A stretch of 64,000 nucleotides of DNA from Chromatiaceae bacterium. GTDB lineage: Bacteria; Pseudomonadota; Gammaproteobacteria; Chromatiales; Chromatiaceae. The stretch covers positions 1 through 64,000 of the forward strand of contig JACKMK010000004.1 of the NCBI GenBank assembly GCA_024235395.1, written 5' to 3'. The stretch's first letter is position 1. Each line of letters opens with the position of its first letter. Below the pieces are notes generated by a model that did not search any database, was not told the origin of the DNA, and saw only the letters and a list, made by a program, of their open reading frames with translations. Below, one piece after another: positions 43,416-52,171 of this stretch. A program made the translations under genes and the position numbers.

Positions 43416-46400
43416 ATGCAATATCGAACAATCCCCTTCGCATTTCGGTTCATCATCTCCGTCGTTTGCTGCGTCCCTGCGGCCACCTTGGCCGATCTGA
43501 ACGGGATGTGCACCGACGAGATCATCATCGGACGCAACCGTGACAGCGGTGCCTCGCCGAACATGGACATGCGTTGGACGGTGATCTCGGATGCTGCCGG
43601 CGGCTTCGACACACTGAACACGGCCGGCACCGGATGGGGTGGTTTTCGCGACACCACGGCACTCGCCGCGGGTGATCTTGACGGTGACGGGCTCGACGAG
43701 ATCATCGTGGGCCGGGACAACGGCGTCAATGAACGCTACTTCGTCTACGACGACGCCAATGCCGGTTTTGTCGAGATGCTGACCGGTGGCGACGACTGGG
43801 GCATCGGGCGTCGCACCAACGCGATCGCGGTCGGCAACGTCGATGACGACGCGGCGATGGAGTTCGCGATCGGGCGGGACGGCCCGACCGGCTTCCGCTA
43901 TCGCATCTACGACGACGCCGACGCAGGCTTCGCCGCCCTGCACACCGGTGGCGACAGCTGGCCGAACGATCGCGACGTCACGGCGCTCGCGTTCGGCGAC
44001 GTCGATGGCGATGGTTTCGACGAACTGGTCGTCGGGCGTACCGGCGGCGCCGAACAACGCCCGCGCTGGATCGTCGTCGACGATGCGAGCGGCGGGTTCG
44101 CGGAACTGCTGGCGGCGGGTGGTGACTGGGGCGAGGAACGCTCGGTCACCGCCCTGGCGACCGGCGACGTGGACAACGACGGGCGCGACGAGATCGTCGT
44201 CGGTCGGTCCGCGGGCGGCAACATGCGCTGGGAGGTGTTCGACGATGCCGACGCCGGTTTCGCGAGCATCCTCGCCCTGGGTGCGGCATTGCCCGACGAC
44301 CGTGCGGTGACGTCGCTGGACCTCGGCGACGTGGACGGCGACGGACTGGACGAGATGCTGGTCGGATTGAATGCCGGCGTCGGCAATCGCGTGGTGCTGT
44401 TGGACGACGGCCTGCGCGACTTTCAGCTGATGCGTGACTCGGACGGCAATACCGTGAACTTCGCGTCGGACGGCTGGGGCGGCGAACGCGCCGCGACCGC
44501 GGTGGCCTTCGGCGACGTCGATGGTGATGCCGTCGACGAGATCGTGATCGGCCGCAGCCCCGGCGGCAACGAGCGCTGGTTGGTGTTCGACGACCGCTTC
44601 GGGGACTACCAGGAGCTGTTCGCCGAAGACGGCTGGGGAGACGGCCGCGGGGTGACCGCGATCGCGCTGCGCTCGCACCGGCGAACCGGCGCGGACCGCG
44701 ACCAGGACGGCATCTTCGACGACTGGGAGACCGACGGCATCGATATCGACTGCAACGGTACTGCCGACTTCACGCTGGTCGGTGCAGACCCGGATCGCAA
44801 GAACGTCTACGTCGAGATGGACTACATGCAGAACCATCTGCCGGACCCCGACGCGGTGCAGGACGTGATCGACGCCTTCGCCAATGCGCCGGCGAGCGTG
44901 GGCAATGCGGACGGGTCGCCCGGGGTCATCCTGCGTATCGATATCGGTGAACAGATCACCGAACAGAACAACATCAACACCTGGACCGATTTCGACACCC
45001 TGCGCGCCGCGAACTTCGGCACCCCGGCCGAACAGGCCGATCCCCTCGCCCTCGCGGCCAAGGCCCTGGTCTACCGCTATGCGATCGTGGTGCATGCCCG
45101 CGACGGCGGCAACAGTTCGGGGCGTGCGAAGCGCGGCAACTTCGTGGTCTCACTCGGTGGTGGTCCACCCTGGACGGTCGTCGGCGGACACCGGGTCGGC
45201 TCGCGGGCGCAACAGGCGGGCACCATCATGCACGAGCTCGGGCATACGCTCGGCCTCGCCCACGGCGGCAACGAAGGCACGAACTGCAAGCCGAATTATC
45301 TCAGCGTCATGAACTATTCGTTCCAGACACGCCTGATCCCGAACTCATCGCTGCCGGGTCCGCGTCTGGATTACTCACGCAGTGCCCTGCCCCCGCTCGA
45401 CGAGGCGGCGTTGGTCGAGGCGGTGGGTATTCAGGACGGTATCGACAGCACCTTCTGGGGCTCGGACGGCGTGAACCGTCTGATCGCGCCCGGCTCGGGT
45501 CCCATCAACTGGAGCGGCAACACCAACCCGGACGGCACACCGATCTTCGACATCGGTAGCGTGGCGGTCGATATCAATTTCACGCCGACCACGGCCTGCA
45601 CGGCCTCGCCGAACGAGGAGCTGGGCGGCTACGACGACTGGGCGAACCTGCGCCTGGCGATGCGCAGTTCGAGCGGTGACCCCAGCGACGAGGTGACGTT
45701 CCCCGACGACGAGCTGACCGGCGAGGATGCGATCGTCTTCGAGTCCTGTGCCGACAACGAGGACAGCGCACGCTGCACCAACCCGCCCTATGAATACGCT
45801 GCGAAATTCGTCTGCGGCACGCAGGCCGACACCGATACCCTGCGTCTGGTGCCGGGCCTCTACGGCACGACCATCAATATCCATAACCCGAACGACCCGC
45901 CGGCGCGTTTCCACAAGAAGGTGGCGGTCAGTTATCCGCCGGCCGAGCAGCGCGCGGGCGAGATCCGCCAGATGGGTGAGGACATCCTGCAGTACGACGA
46001 GGCGCTTAAGGTCGACTGCGAAGACATCCGCGAAAAGGCGTTCGAGGGCACTTTCCCTGCACCCTACGTGGAAGGGTTTGTCGTGATCCAGGCCTATGCG
46101 AGCCTGGACGTGACCGGGGTCTACACCTCGGCGTCACTGACACCCAACGGCGGACCCGGAGCACACAGTTCCATCGACGTCGAACAGATCCGCGAACGGC
46201 CAAAGGGTGTCGATCTGCAGATCGTCAAGTCCGCCGAGGAATTCGTCACCCACTTCGGCGACCTGGCACTGCACTGGATTCTCTACACGGTGGAGTTCAC
46301 CAACGGCGGCCCTGCGACGGCGACGGACGTACGGGTGCGCGACGAGCTGACCCTCGAGCTGAACGATGCCGAGGGCTTCGCCGGATTGCTGCCCGCGCCT

Positions 46401-46655
46401 CTGGACCTGCCGCCCGGCGGCACGCTCGACAGTCTCGAACAGACCTCGCTGACGGATTCGGCCGCCGAATATTCGGTGGGCGACATCGCGCCGGGGACGC
46501 AGCGTACGCTGCGTTTCTGGGCGGTTGCCTTTGCCAGGGCCACAGCGCAACAACCGCTGGCAATCCTGCGCGACACCGTGTCGATCCGCGCCGGCGAGAC
46601 CGACCTGATCGGCGCCGACAACACGGACGTCGTCGATACCCTCATCCTGCCCTAG
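43416..46655 (+). CDS. Secreted metzincin protease with seven FG-GAP-like repeats
   Basis: Secreted protein of 1079 aa. A signal peptide is followed by seven repeats of about 50 residues, each with a D-V-D-G-D-G-x-D-E-I-(I/V)-(I/V)-G-R core, such as DVDGDGFDELVVGR and DVDNDGRDEIVVGR. Seven make one complete beta-propeller of the FG-GAP/integrin type, with Ca-binding Asp loops. A DRDQDGIFDDWETDG calcium loop follows. The protease domain has HELGHTLGLAH (zinc ligands His606, 610, 616; Glu607) and the Met-turn SVMNYSF. A C-terminal DUF11-like beta-sandwich (about 930-1070) may anchor or extend the protein. AGGGAGG lies 5 bases upstream of the start. Confidence 0.92.
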   Translation: MQYRTIPFAFRFIISVVCCVPAATLADLNGMCTDEIIIGRNRDSGASPNMDMRWTVISDAAGGFDTLNTAGTGWGGFRDTTALAAGDLDGDGLDEIIVGRDNGVNERYFVYDDANAGFVEMLTGGDDWGIGRRTNAIAVGNVDDDAAMEFAIGRDGPTGFRYRIYDDADAGFAALHTGGDSWPNDRDVTALAFGDVDGDGFDELVVGRTGGAEQRPRWIVVDDASGGFAELLAAGGDWGEERSVTALATGDVDNDGRDEIVVGRSAGGNMRWEVFDDADAGFASILALGAALPDDRAVTSLDLGDVDGDGLDEMLVGLNAGVGNRVVLLDDGLRDFQLMRDSDGNTVNFASDGWGGERAATAVAFGDVDGDAVDEIVIGRSPGGNERWLVFDDRFGDYQELFAEDGWGDGRGVTAIALRSHRRTGADRDQDGIFDDWETDGIDIDCNGTADFTLVGADPDRKNVYVEMDYMQNHLPDPDAVQDVIDAFANAPASVGNADGSPGVILRIDIGEQITEQNNINTWTDFDTLRAANFGTPAEQADPLALAAKALVYRYAIVVHARDGGNSSGRAKRGNFVVSLGGGPPWTVVGGHRVGSRAQQAGTIMHELGHTLGLAHGGNEGTNCKPNYLSVMNYSFQTRLIPNSSLPGPRLDYSRSALPPLDEAALVEAVGIQDGIDSTFWGSDGVNRLIAPGSGPINWSGNTNPDGTPIFDIGSVAVDINFTPTTACTASPNEELGGYDDWANLRLAMRSSSGDPSDEVTFPDDELTGEDAIVFESCADNEDSARCTNPPYEYAAKFVCGTQADTDTLRLVPGLYGTTINIHNPNDPPARFHKKVAVSYPPAEQRAGEIRQMGEDILQYDEALKVDCEDIREKAFEGTFPAPYVEGFVVIQAYASLDVTGVYTSASLTPNGGPGAHSSIDVEQIRERPKGVDLQIVKSAEEFVTHFGDLALHWILYTVEFTNGGPATATDVRVRDELTLELNDAEGFAGLLPAPLDLPPGGTLDSLEQTSLTDSAAEYSVGDIAPGTQRTLRFWAVAFARATAQQPLAILRDTVSIRAGETDLIGADNTDVVDTLILP

Positions 46656-46663
46656 GTACCGCC

Positions 46664-46942
46664 ATGACTCGCATCGCTATATTCATCGCCGCTTTCATCG
46701 TGCCCCCCCTGGCGTTGTCGGGACAGGCCGACAGGACGGGCCTGCCCGAGCACACCCAGACGGTGGCCGATGCCTGTGGTGATATCGCCCGCCGCGAGAT
46801 AAAGAAGGCCGCCGGCAAACTGGACAAGTCCCCTGGTCGCGAGGCCGAACGCCGCATGGCGACCGCCAAGGCGCGCTTGCTCGCGAACGACTCGGTGGAG
46901 TCGATGCTCCGCTGTGTCATGCTGCGCCAGGCGCGTCGATGA
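46664..46942 (+). CDS. Small exported protein downstream of the protease
   Basis: Exported protein of 92 aa. A signal peptide (IAIFIAAFIVPPLALSG) precedes a helical mature part with two cysteines (ADACGDIAR, MLRCVMLR). It begins 8 bases after the protease stop and is certainly cotranscribed. A chaperone or inhibitor for the metalloprotease is possible but unproven. Confidence 0.72.
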   Translation: MTRIAIFIAAFIVPPLALSGQADRTGLPEHTQTVADACGDIARREIKKAAGKLDKSPGREAERRMATAKARLLANDSVESMLRCVMLRQARR

Positions 46943-46988
46943 GGTCGCTGAGATGTCCTTCATCGGCATCTCCATCGCGTTGTGGCCG

Positions 46989-47987
46989 TCAGCCGGTCAT
47001 CCCTGTCCAGAAAGACGGACCTTTCGCGAGGAACTCGTCGTAACGCATGTAATGTGAGCCGTCGCACGAGAACGTCAGGCTGACCATCCCATTCATGATG
47101 TTCAGCGAGGCGGTGCGCAGGTAGATGGTCGTGTCGACCGTGCGCAGTGCCTGCATGGCGCACAGGATTCGCACGATGTCCGCTTTCGGGATCGCCGCAT
47201 CCCCGGGATAAGGACAGGACGCGTATACCAGGCAGATGTCCGGGTCGCTGAGCACCTCGTGATCGAAGATGCGATAGCGCATCGGATCGTCGATCGTCCA
47301 GATCGTCGCCTGACTGCTGGAGAAGTGGATCTGGCACTGGAAGACGCCGCGTTCCGTCAGCAGCTCCTCGAGTATCGATAGTGCAACCGACATGTTGCGA
47401 TCCATCGGACTCTCGGTTCGGCTCTGCTGGAACAAGGTGCTGCGGATGGCCGGATCGCCTTTCACCTGCCGCCAGTCGTTCGGCTCACTGTACAGGGCCG
47501 ATGTCACCGGCAGGCCGCGCAGGTCGAAATCCGCGCCGAGGTAGCCCCGCGTGCCGACCCCGGAGACCACCACCTGCAACGCGGTCAACGAGGGGTGATG
47601 TGTCGCCAGCCCGACATATGCATCGGACAGCAGGAAACCCCAGGCGGGCATCGATTCCTTCATATAGGGGCGCTCGGCCCGGTTGCGGCCGAAGTGGCCG
47701 GGCACAATCCCGGTGATGCCGACATTGTCGCTGATCTGCCTGCCGTTGCTTTCCAGCACGTACAGATGGCTGCAGTAAGGAATGCTCGAAAAACCGGCCA
47801 GCAGTACCGCGTTCAACCGCTCGCGTTCGCCCCAGACCGAGATACATCTGTCGGCCAGCAGCCCGAGCGGCTCGCGCAACATGCGCGCCAGTTCCTCGCG
47901 CTGCCGGTAGACGCCATCCTTCCACGAGGTCGAGTTCTGTTCGACGGCGTGAATCCCCTGCACACCTGTCTCCGAGTTGCTACTCAT
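46989..47987 (-). CDS. PDC/Cache-like stand-alone sensor protein
   Basis: Cytosolic-looking protein of 332 aa without signal peptide or membrane segment. Central features resemble a PDC/Cache ligand-binding fold: IPYCSHLYVLESNGRQISDNV, then RPYMKESMPAWGFLLSDAYVG and a later VVVSGVGTRGYLGADFDLRGLP. No kinase, HAMP, GGDEF or MCP domain is attached. Cache domains are usually extracytoplasmic and fused to an output, so this isolated form is odd. GGAGG lies 9 bases before the ATG; an upstream in-frame region adds 116 unlikely residues. Confidence 0.75.
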   Translation of the reverse strand: MSSNSETGVQGIHAVEQNSTSWKDGVYRQREELARMLREPLGLLADRCISVWGERERLNAVLLAGFSSIPYCSHLYVLESNGRQISDNVGITGIVPGHFGRNRAERPYMKESMPAWGFLLSDAYVGLATHHPSLTALQVVVSGVGTRGYLGADFDLRGLPVTSALYSEPNDWRQVKGDPAIRSTLFQQSRTESPMDRNMSVALSILEELLTERGVFQCQIHFSSSQATIWTIDDPMRYRIFDHEVLSDPDICLVYASCPYPGDAAIPKADIVRILCAMQALRTVDTTIYLRTASLNIMNGMVSLTFSCDGSHYMRYDEFLAKGPSFWTGMTG

Positions 47988-48199
47988 ACTGCCTGTCCTC
48001 CGTAGCGAGGGAGTCTGCCTGACGGCAAGACTCCTTCTCGGTCGATCCATGATACTGCCAATCTGCAGGATCGTAATCAGCGTACGATGTCTTTGTGACA
48101 ACGCGCCCGGCAACGGGTTCCGCCTGACACCGCGACCGCGTCCAGGCGTCAAATTGACAAATGATAGCGGTTGACATACGGTAGCGGGCAGGAGGAACC

Positions 48200-48649
48200 A
48201 TGCCCAACCGAGCCGTTCAACGACAACGCGACCCCAAGGCGGTGGCCGAGGCACTCTTCGAGGCACACAAGGGCGAAGAGGCCTGGCTCGACGCCTTCTC
48301 GGAGCACCTGGATCGACAACGGGCGCGCGACGCACTGGCGCGGACCCTCGAGATCTGGGACCTCAGCCAGTCAGAGGCGGCCCGGGTCCTGGGCGTCAGT
48401 CGGCAGGCGGTCGGTAAATGGATGGAAAAAGGCGTGCCCGCCGAGCGGGCCGGGCTTGCGGCCGATCTCGCTGCGGCGACCGATCTCCTGGTGCGCTATC
48501 TCAAGCGCGATCGCATTCCGGCGGTCGTGCGCAAACCCATCCCTGCGCTCGACGGCGTCTCGTTGCTGGACCTGCTCTCGCGCGATGGCAGCGCGGCGGT
48601 GCTGGAGGCCTGTCGGCGGATGTTCGATTTCCATCGGGTCGGCGACTGA
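48200..48649 (+). CDS. Xre/MbcA/ParS-type antitoxin (DUF2384-like)
   Basis: DNA-binding antitoxin of 149 aa. HTH at about 55-77 (LSQSEAARVLGVSRQAVGKW) followed by the toxin-binding domain with VRKPIPALDGVSLLDLLSRDG and VLEACRRMFDF. Starts after AGGAGG about 7 bases upstream and ends 3 bases before the RES toxin gene. Known members neutralise RES toxins and repress their own operon. Confidence 0.9.
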   Translation: MPNRAVQRQRDPKAVAEALFEAHKGEEAWLDAFSEHLDRQRARDALARTLEIWDLSQSEAARVLGVSRQAVGKWMEKGVPAERAGLAADLAAATDLLVRYLKRDRIPAVVRKPIPALDGVSLLDLLSRDGSAAVLEACRRMFDFHRVGD

Positions 48650-48652
48650 TCG

Positions 48653-49195
48653 GTGCCGCTGCGCAAAGAGGCACTGCGGAACGAACACAGCTGGTGGCGG
48701 ATCGCAGACCCGGCCTGGTCCGACCCGCTCGACGCCACCTTTGCGATGCGCCTGGGAGGACGCTGGAATCCACCGGGCAGCTTCCCCACCCTGTACCTGA
48801 ACGAAGATCTGATCACTGCACGCCTCAACCTGAGACGTTTCATCGCCCTTTGGCCCTATGAACCGGAAGACCTGCGCGACGACACGGGACCGGTGCTCGT
48901 CGAGGCGCACCTGCCAAGGAACCAGACCGTCTGCGACTGTCATACCCGCCAGGGCATTGCGGCGGCCGGGCTGCCGTCCAACTACCCGCACGACCGGGAT
49001 GGCAAAGCGGTGCCACACGTGGCCTGCCAAGCCGTCGGCATGCGGGCGAAGTCCGAGGGGCTGAGGGGTGTGCGCGCACGCTCCGCGGTGACCCCTGACG
49101 GCGCGGGTCGCGAGTTGGCCTGGTTCCCGGCGATTGTCTCGAGCAGGGCGCGCCTGGTGCAGCGGTTGAGTTTCGAGCGCTGGTTCTGGAGCTGA
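48653..49195 (+). CDS. RES-domain toxin (NAD+-depleting)
   Basis: Toxin of 180 aa. RES motifs: WWRIADP with Arg16, GGRWNPPG with Arg37, TLYLNEDLITARLN with Glu51, and a Ser in the C-terminal FPAIVSS. Characterised RES toxins (MbcT, ParT, PP2434-type) degrade NAD+ or modify Prs. Directly follows its antitoxin. It starts with a non-ATG codon (GTG at 48653). Confidence 0.9.
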   Translation: MPLRKEALRNEHSWWRIADPAWSDPLDATFAMRLGGRWNPPGSFPTLYLNEDLITARLNLRRFIALWPYEPEDLRDDTGPVLVEAHLPRNQTVCDCHTRQGIAAAGLPSNYPHDRDGKAVPHVACQAVGMRAKSEGLRGVRARSAVTPDGAGRELAWFPAIVSSRARLVQRLSFERWFWS

Positions 49196-49226
49196 ACGGC
49201 AGGTTTGATCGACGGCGTGTGAATGC

Positions 49227-50357
49227 TCAGGTCTCCTGCAGCAGTCGATCGAGATAGGCCCCGCTTCCGTCCGTCTTGAGCCTCACCCACATTGGAAAAT
49301 GATCGGAGAACTGGTAGGTCCGCCACTCCAGATAGACTTTCTTGAGTTTTCGTTCGTCAGCCGCCTTTCGTCCCGCGGTCGTCTTGCTCTTGACAAAATC
49401 GGCATAGTCATCGAACTGGGAGGGACGAAACACGTGGGTAAAGATCGGCACGACGCCGGCATTGCGCTTGAGGGGATCATCCGAGCGGCTGTCCACGTAC
49501 TCCAAGAGGTCGGGTTTGGTCTTGAATCCGATCTGGTCGTAGTGCTTCTTCGTACCGGTCGTGGGATTTTCCTGCAGGGCGCGTGGAACGACGAAGCCGT
49601 TATCGGTCAGTGCCTTCATCGTCTCGTGATCGGGGCTGACGATATTGAAATCGCCGAGCAGGAAAAGTGCTCTGTCGTCACCGAGGGCGCGGTCGGCACG
49701 CTCGCTGAGATACTCGGCGATGGTCTCGATCTCCTCGATCCGCTGGTCGAGCTCCTCGCCTGCATCGTCGCCGTAATAGATATGGACCGTACAAATGTCG
49801 AACTTCAACCAGCCTGATCGAAAGGAGGCGATAAAAGGTGTCCGCCTGAACTGTTTGCCGGCAATCACCTTCTCTCCCCGAATCTCCAGCGTTGCCTCGC
49901 TGATCAGCAACTGAGGCGGTAGGACGATCTCGCCGGCCACTTTCTCAAAGTGCACCTTTCGTCGGTCGAAGACGAACGTCATGCGCTCCCCGTTGCCACC
50001 GATGGAGCGGTCCGTCTCGTCTGTGGCGATGTAGTCCCAGTCCGGGCCAAGGATGTCCATCACGTGGCCGAGCTCGTCGAGCTGATTGACCTCCTGCACG
50101 GCGACAAAATCGAAGCGCGATATGACCTCGGCAATATAGAACCATGTCTCGGGCAGCCGCGGTCCCCAGCCGCGCCGCTGGGGCACCGGCTTGCCAAAGT
50201 CGCGGATATTCCAGGTCGCGAGCAACAGGTTGTCCTCCGCGTCTTTCGGTGGCACGGATCTGTCGAGCTGGTCGCGCAACGCGATCAGGTTCCTGGCGGC
50301 ACGCTGTCGTTGCGCGGCATCCTTGATCTTCCAACGCAGGCGGTTATAGAAAGGCAT
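49227..50357 (-). CDS. Endonuclease/exonuclease/phosphatase-fold protein
   Basis: Protein of 376 aa without a signal peptide. EEP motifs: LLLATWNIRDFG, FVAVQEVNQ, LFLLGDFNIVSPD, and FSDHFPMWVRL with the catalytic SDH. The N-terminus has a helical, Arg-rich stretch. Such proteins are DNA/RNA nucleases or phosphodiesterases. ATG at 50357 is preferred; upstream codons to 50396 are not needed. It is convergent with the RES toxin gene, 31 bp away. Confidence 0.9.
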   Translation of the reverse strand: MPFYNRLRWKIKDAAQRQRAARNLIALRDQLDRSVPPKDAEDNLLLATWNIRDFGKPVPQRRGWGPRLPETWFYIAEVISRFDFVAVQEVNQLDELGHVMDILGPDWDYIATDETDRSIGGNGERMTFVFDRRKVHFEKVAGEIVLPPQLLISEATLEIRGEKVIAGKQFRRTPFIASFRSGWLKFDICTVHIYYGDDAGEELDQRIEEIETIAEYLSERADRALGDDRALFLLGDFNIVSPDHETMKALTDNGFVVPRALQENPTTGTKKHYDQIGFKTKPDLLEYVDSRSDDPLKRNAGVVPIFTHVFRPSQFDDYADFVKSKTTAGRKAADERKLKKVYLEWRTYQFSDHFPMWVRLKTDGSGAYLDRLLQET

Positions 50358-50542
50358 CAGTCCCCCCCGCGGCGCGATCGCCGCTGGCTGTTGCACACCT
50401 CAAATGATAGGCAATCGATCGATTGGCCGGGTGACGTTCCGGCGGGCGTCTCGGGCTGCCGCCTGCGCCTTTGCGGGCACGCTCGTCGATGGCGAGCCCG
50501 CGCGATGTCGCCAGATGCCGGTCGCCAGGTGACGCGATCAGC

Positions 50543-52003
50543 TCATCGTTTCGGGAGATCGATCGCTGTGACACTCGCGTCGAGCGCGGCCTGAACCGTG
50601 AACGCGAGCAGCAGCGAATCCTTGGTCGGCAGTATCGCGTCCGCGGTGAGGCGCTGGACATCGATCTTCGCGGAGACGCCCGCCGGCAGGCGATCAACCA
50701 GTTGGGTGGCGGTCTCCTGGGCGTCGCTGCGCGCCGCCGCGAGCCAGGGCGAAAGATCCACGGTGGCGAGCCTTTCCAGCTGTCTGAGCATGTCGCTTTC
50801 ATACAACCACGCGATCGCCTTCACCGCAGCGCCGCCGGCGATCGCGTAGCGCAGATCCTGCAGCGAGAGTCGAGTCCCGTCGACGTCCAGCACGGGCTTC
50901 GCGATCAGCGAAACGCGCCCTTCGGCGCGATCGAGCCAGGAGTGGCGCGCCGACAGGTCGACTTCCATGAGAATGGACTCTCCCGTGGGTGACAAGGTCA
51001 CCCGCGTCGGCCGTACGTCGCCGCCACCCGCGACCGGTATCGATGTGTCGCGCACCTTGTCGGTGATCTCGGTCGACAGCGCCGCCCAGGGCAACGCCGC
51101 GACCACCGTGGCATCGAGTGCGCCGCGCTTGAGCGGGCCGATCCGGGCATTCGGCAGCGGCGTGACCGGATTGTCCGGCTCTTTGTCCGCGTAGATCAGT
51201 TCCGACACGAAATCGAACCCGACGCCGACATGGATCGCATCGCGGCCGATACGGGCCTGGGTCAGGCGCGCCACCGTGGGTCTGACGCGCAGCCAGACGG
51301 CGGGTTGCTTCAGCAGCTGCCGGGTCAGGAACAGCTTGCGCCACGCGGCCTCCGCCTCGCGTCTCAGCGACCGATCGGTGGCAATCCGCTGCTCGAGTTG
51401 ACTGATCCAGCGCGCCTTCTCCCTGTCCAGCACGCGCCTGACCTCGTCGCGAACCGACACAGTGCCGAGGTGCTTGATCGGGATGTCGGCACGACGCACA
51501 ACGACGTCGCCCGCCAGGTTTGCCTGAACCCGCCAGTCCTCGAGCACATGCGGCTGCCCGGACAACTGCAGCGCGCTCTCGACGAGAGCGGTGGCACCGA
51601 CTTCCTTCTTTGCCAGCACGACGTCAATGACGCCGGACGCGTGCGCCTGGCCATTTGCGGCGACTGCGAAACGCAGGCGGCCATCGCCGGTTACGCGAAT
51701 GGGCCCGCGGTCCACGTGCCAGGTGATGCGGTCACCTTTGAGAAGGTTCGTGAAATCGGTTTTCTGCCCCGTGAAGCGCGGGGGCACGGCGGCGTTGACC
51801 GCGTCCTCCAATGCGGCAAGCGATACCGTCATGGGCACGAAAAGGGTCGAGGTCCGACGTGGCGGCAGGGTCACCCTGGCCGCTTCCCGCACGAAACCGG
51901 TCTCGTGAATCGGCGTCGTGAAGGTTCGGTCGGCGATAAGGAGTGCGGCCGCCACGAGCGCGATACCGGCCAGGGTCAATGCCAGGAACCATTTCATCGC
52001 CAT
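50543..52003 (-). CDS. DUF4403 family protein
   Basis: Exported or inner-membrane anchored protein of 486 aa. An N-terminal helix (WFLALTLAGIALVAAALLI) precedes TSTLFVPMTVSLAALEDAVNAAVPP, the DUF4403 signature. The rest is beta-rich with repeats of G-x-L-R-F-x-V type, giving a tubular lipid-binding-like (TULIP) look, which is inference. ATG at 52003 has AAAAGG 7 bases upstream. Function unknown. Confidence 0.86.
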   Translation of the reverse strand: MAMKWFLALTLAGIALVAAALLIADRTFTTPIHETGFVREAARVTLPPRRTSTLFVPMTVSLAALEDAVNAAVPPRFTGQKTDFTNLLKGDRITWHVDRGPIRVTGDGRLRFAVAANGQAHASGVIDVVLAKKEVGATALVESALQLSGQPHVLEDWRVQANLAGDVVVRRADIPIKHLGTVSVRDEVRRVLDREKARWISQLEQRIATDRSLRREAEAAWRKLFLTRQLLKQPAVWLRVRPTVARLTQARIGRDAIHVGVGFDFVSELIYADKEPDNPVTPLPNARIGPLKRGALDATVVAALPWAALSTEITDKVRDTSIPVAGGGDVRPTRVTLSPTGESILMEVDLSARHSWLDRAEGRVSLIAKPVLDVDGTRLSLQDLRYAIAGGAAVKAIAWLYESDMLRQLERLATVDLSPWLAAARSDAQETATQLVDRLPAGVSAKIDVQRLTADAILPTKDSLLLAFTVQAALDASVTAIDLPKR

Positions 52004-52017
52004 AAGGTAACCTTTTC

Positions 52018-52046
52018 GCCCCGCCCTCGCAGGCCGGGCTTTTTTT
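52018..52046 (+). terminator. Rho-independent terminator with no obvious gene upstream
   Basis: GCCCCGCC (52018-52025) and GGCCGGGC (52032-52039) form an 8-bp stem with one mismatch, followed by seven T on the plus strand. It lies between the divergent DUF4403 and TIR genes, so nothing obvious on the plus strand ends here. Confidence 0.6.
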
Positions 52047-52171
52047 GGGGCGACGCGGCCACCGGTCGGCGCCTGTGGCAACCTGCCTGACCCCTGTCGG
52101 GCAGCGATGTGGGGTACCCGCTGTGTTTGTTGCTAAGCTCGAAGGCGAAGTGAGCGTGTCGCGGGCAGACC

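Noticed and set aside
43233..45095. Open frame of 620 codons antisense to the protease gene
   Set aside because: Its repeats mirror the FG-GAP repeats on the other strand; no start signal.
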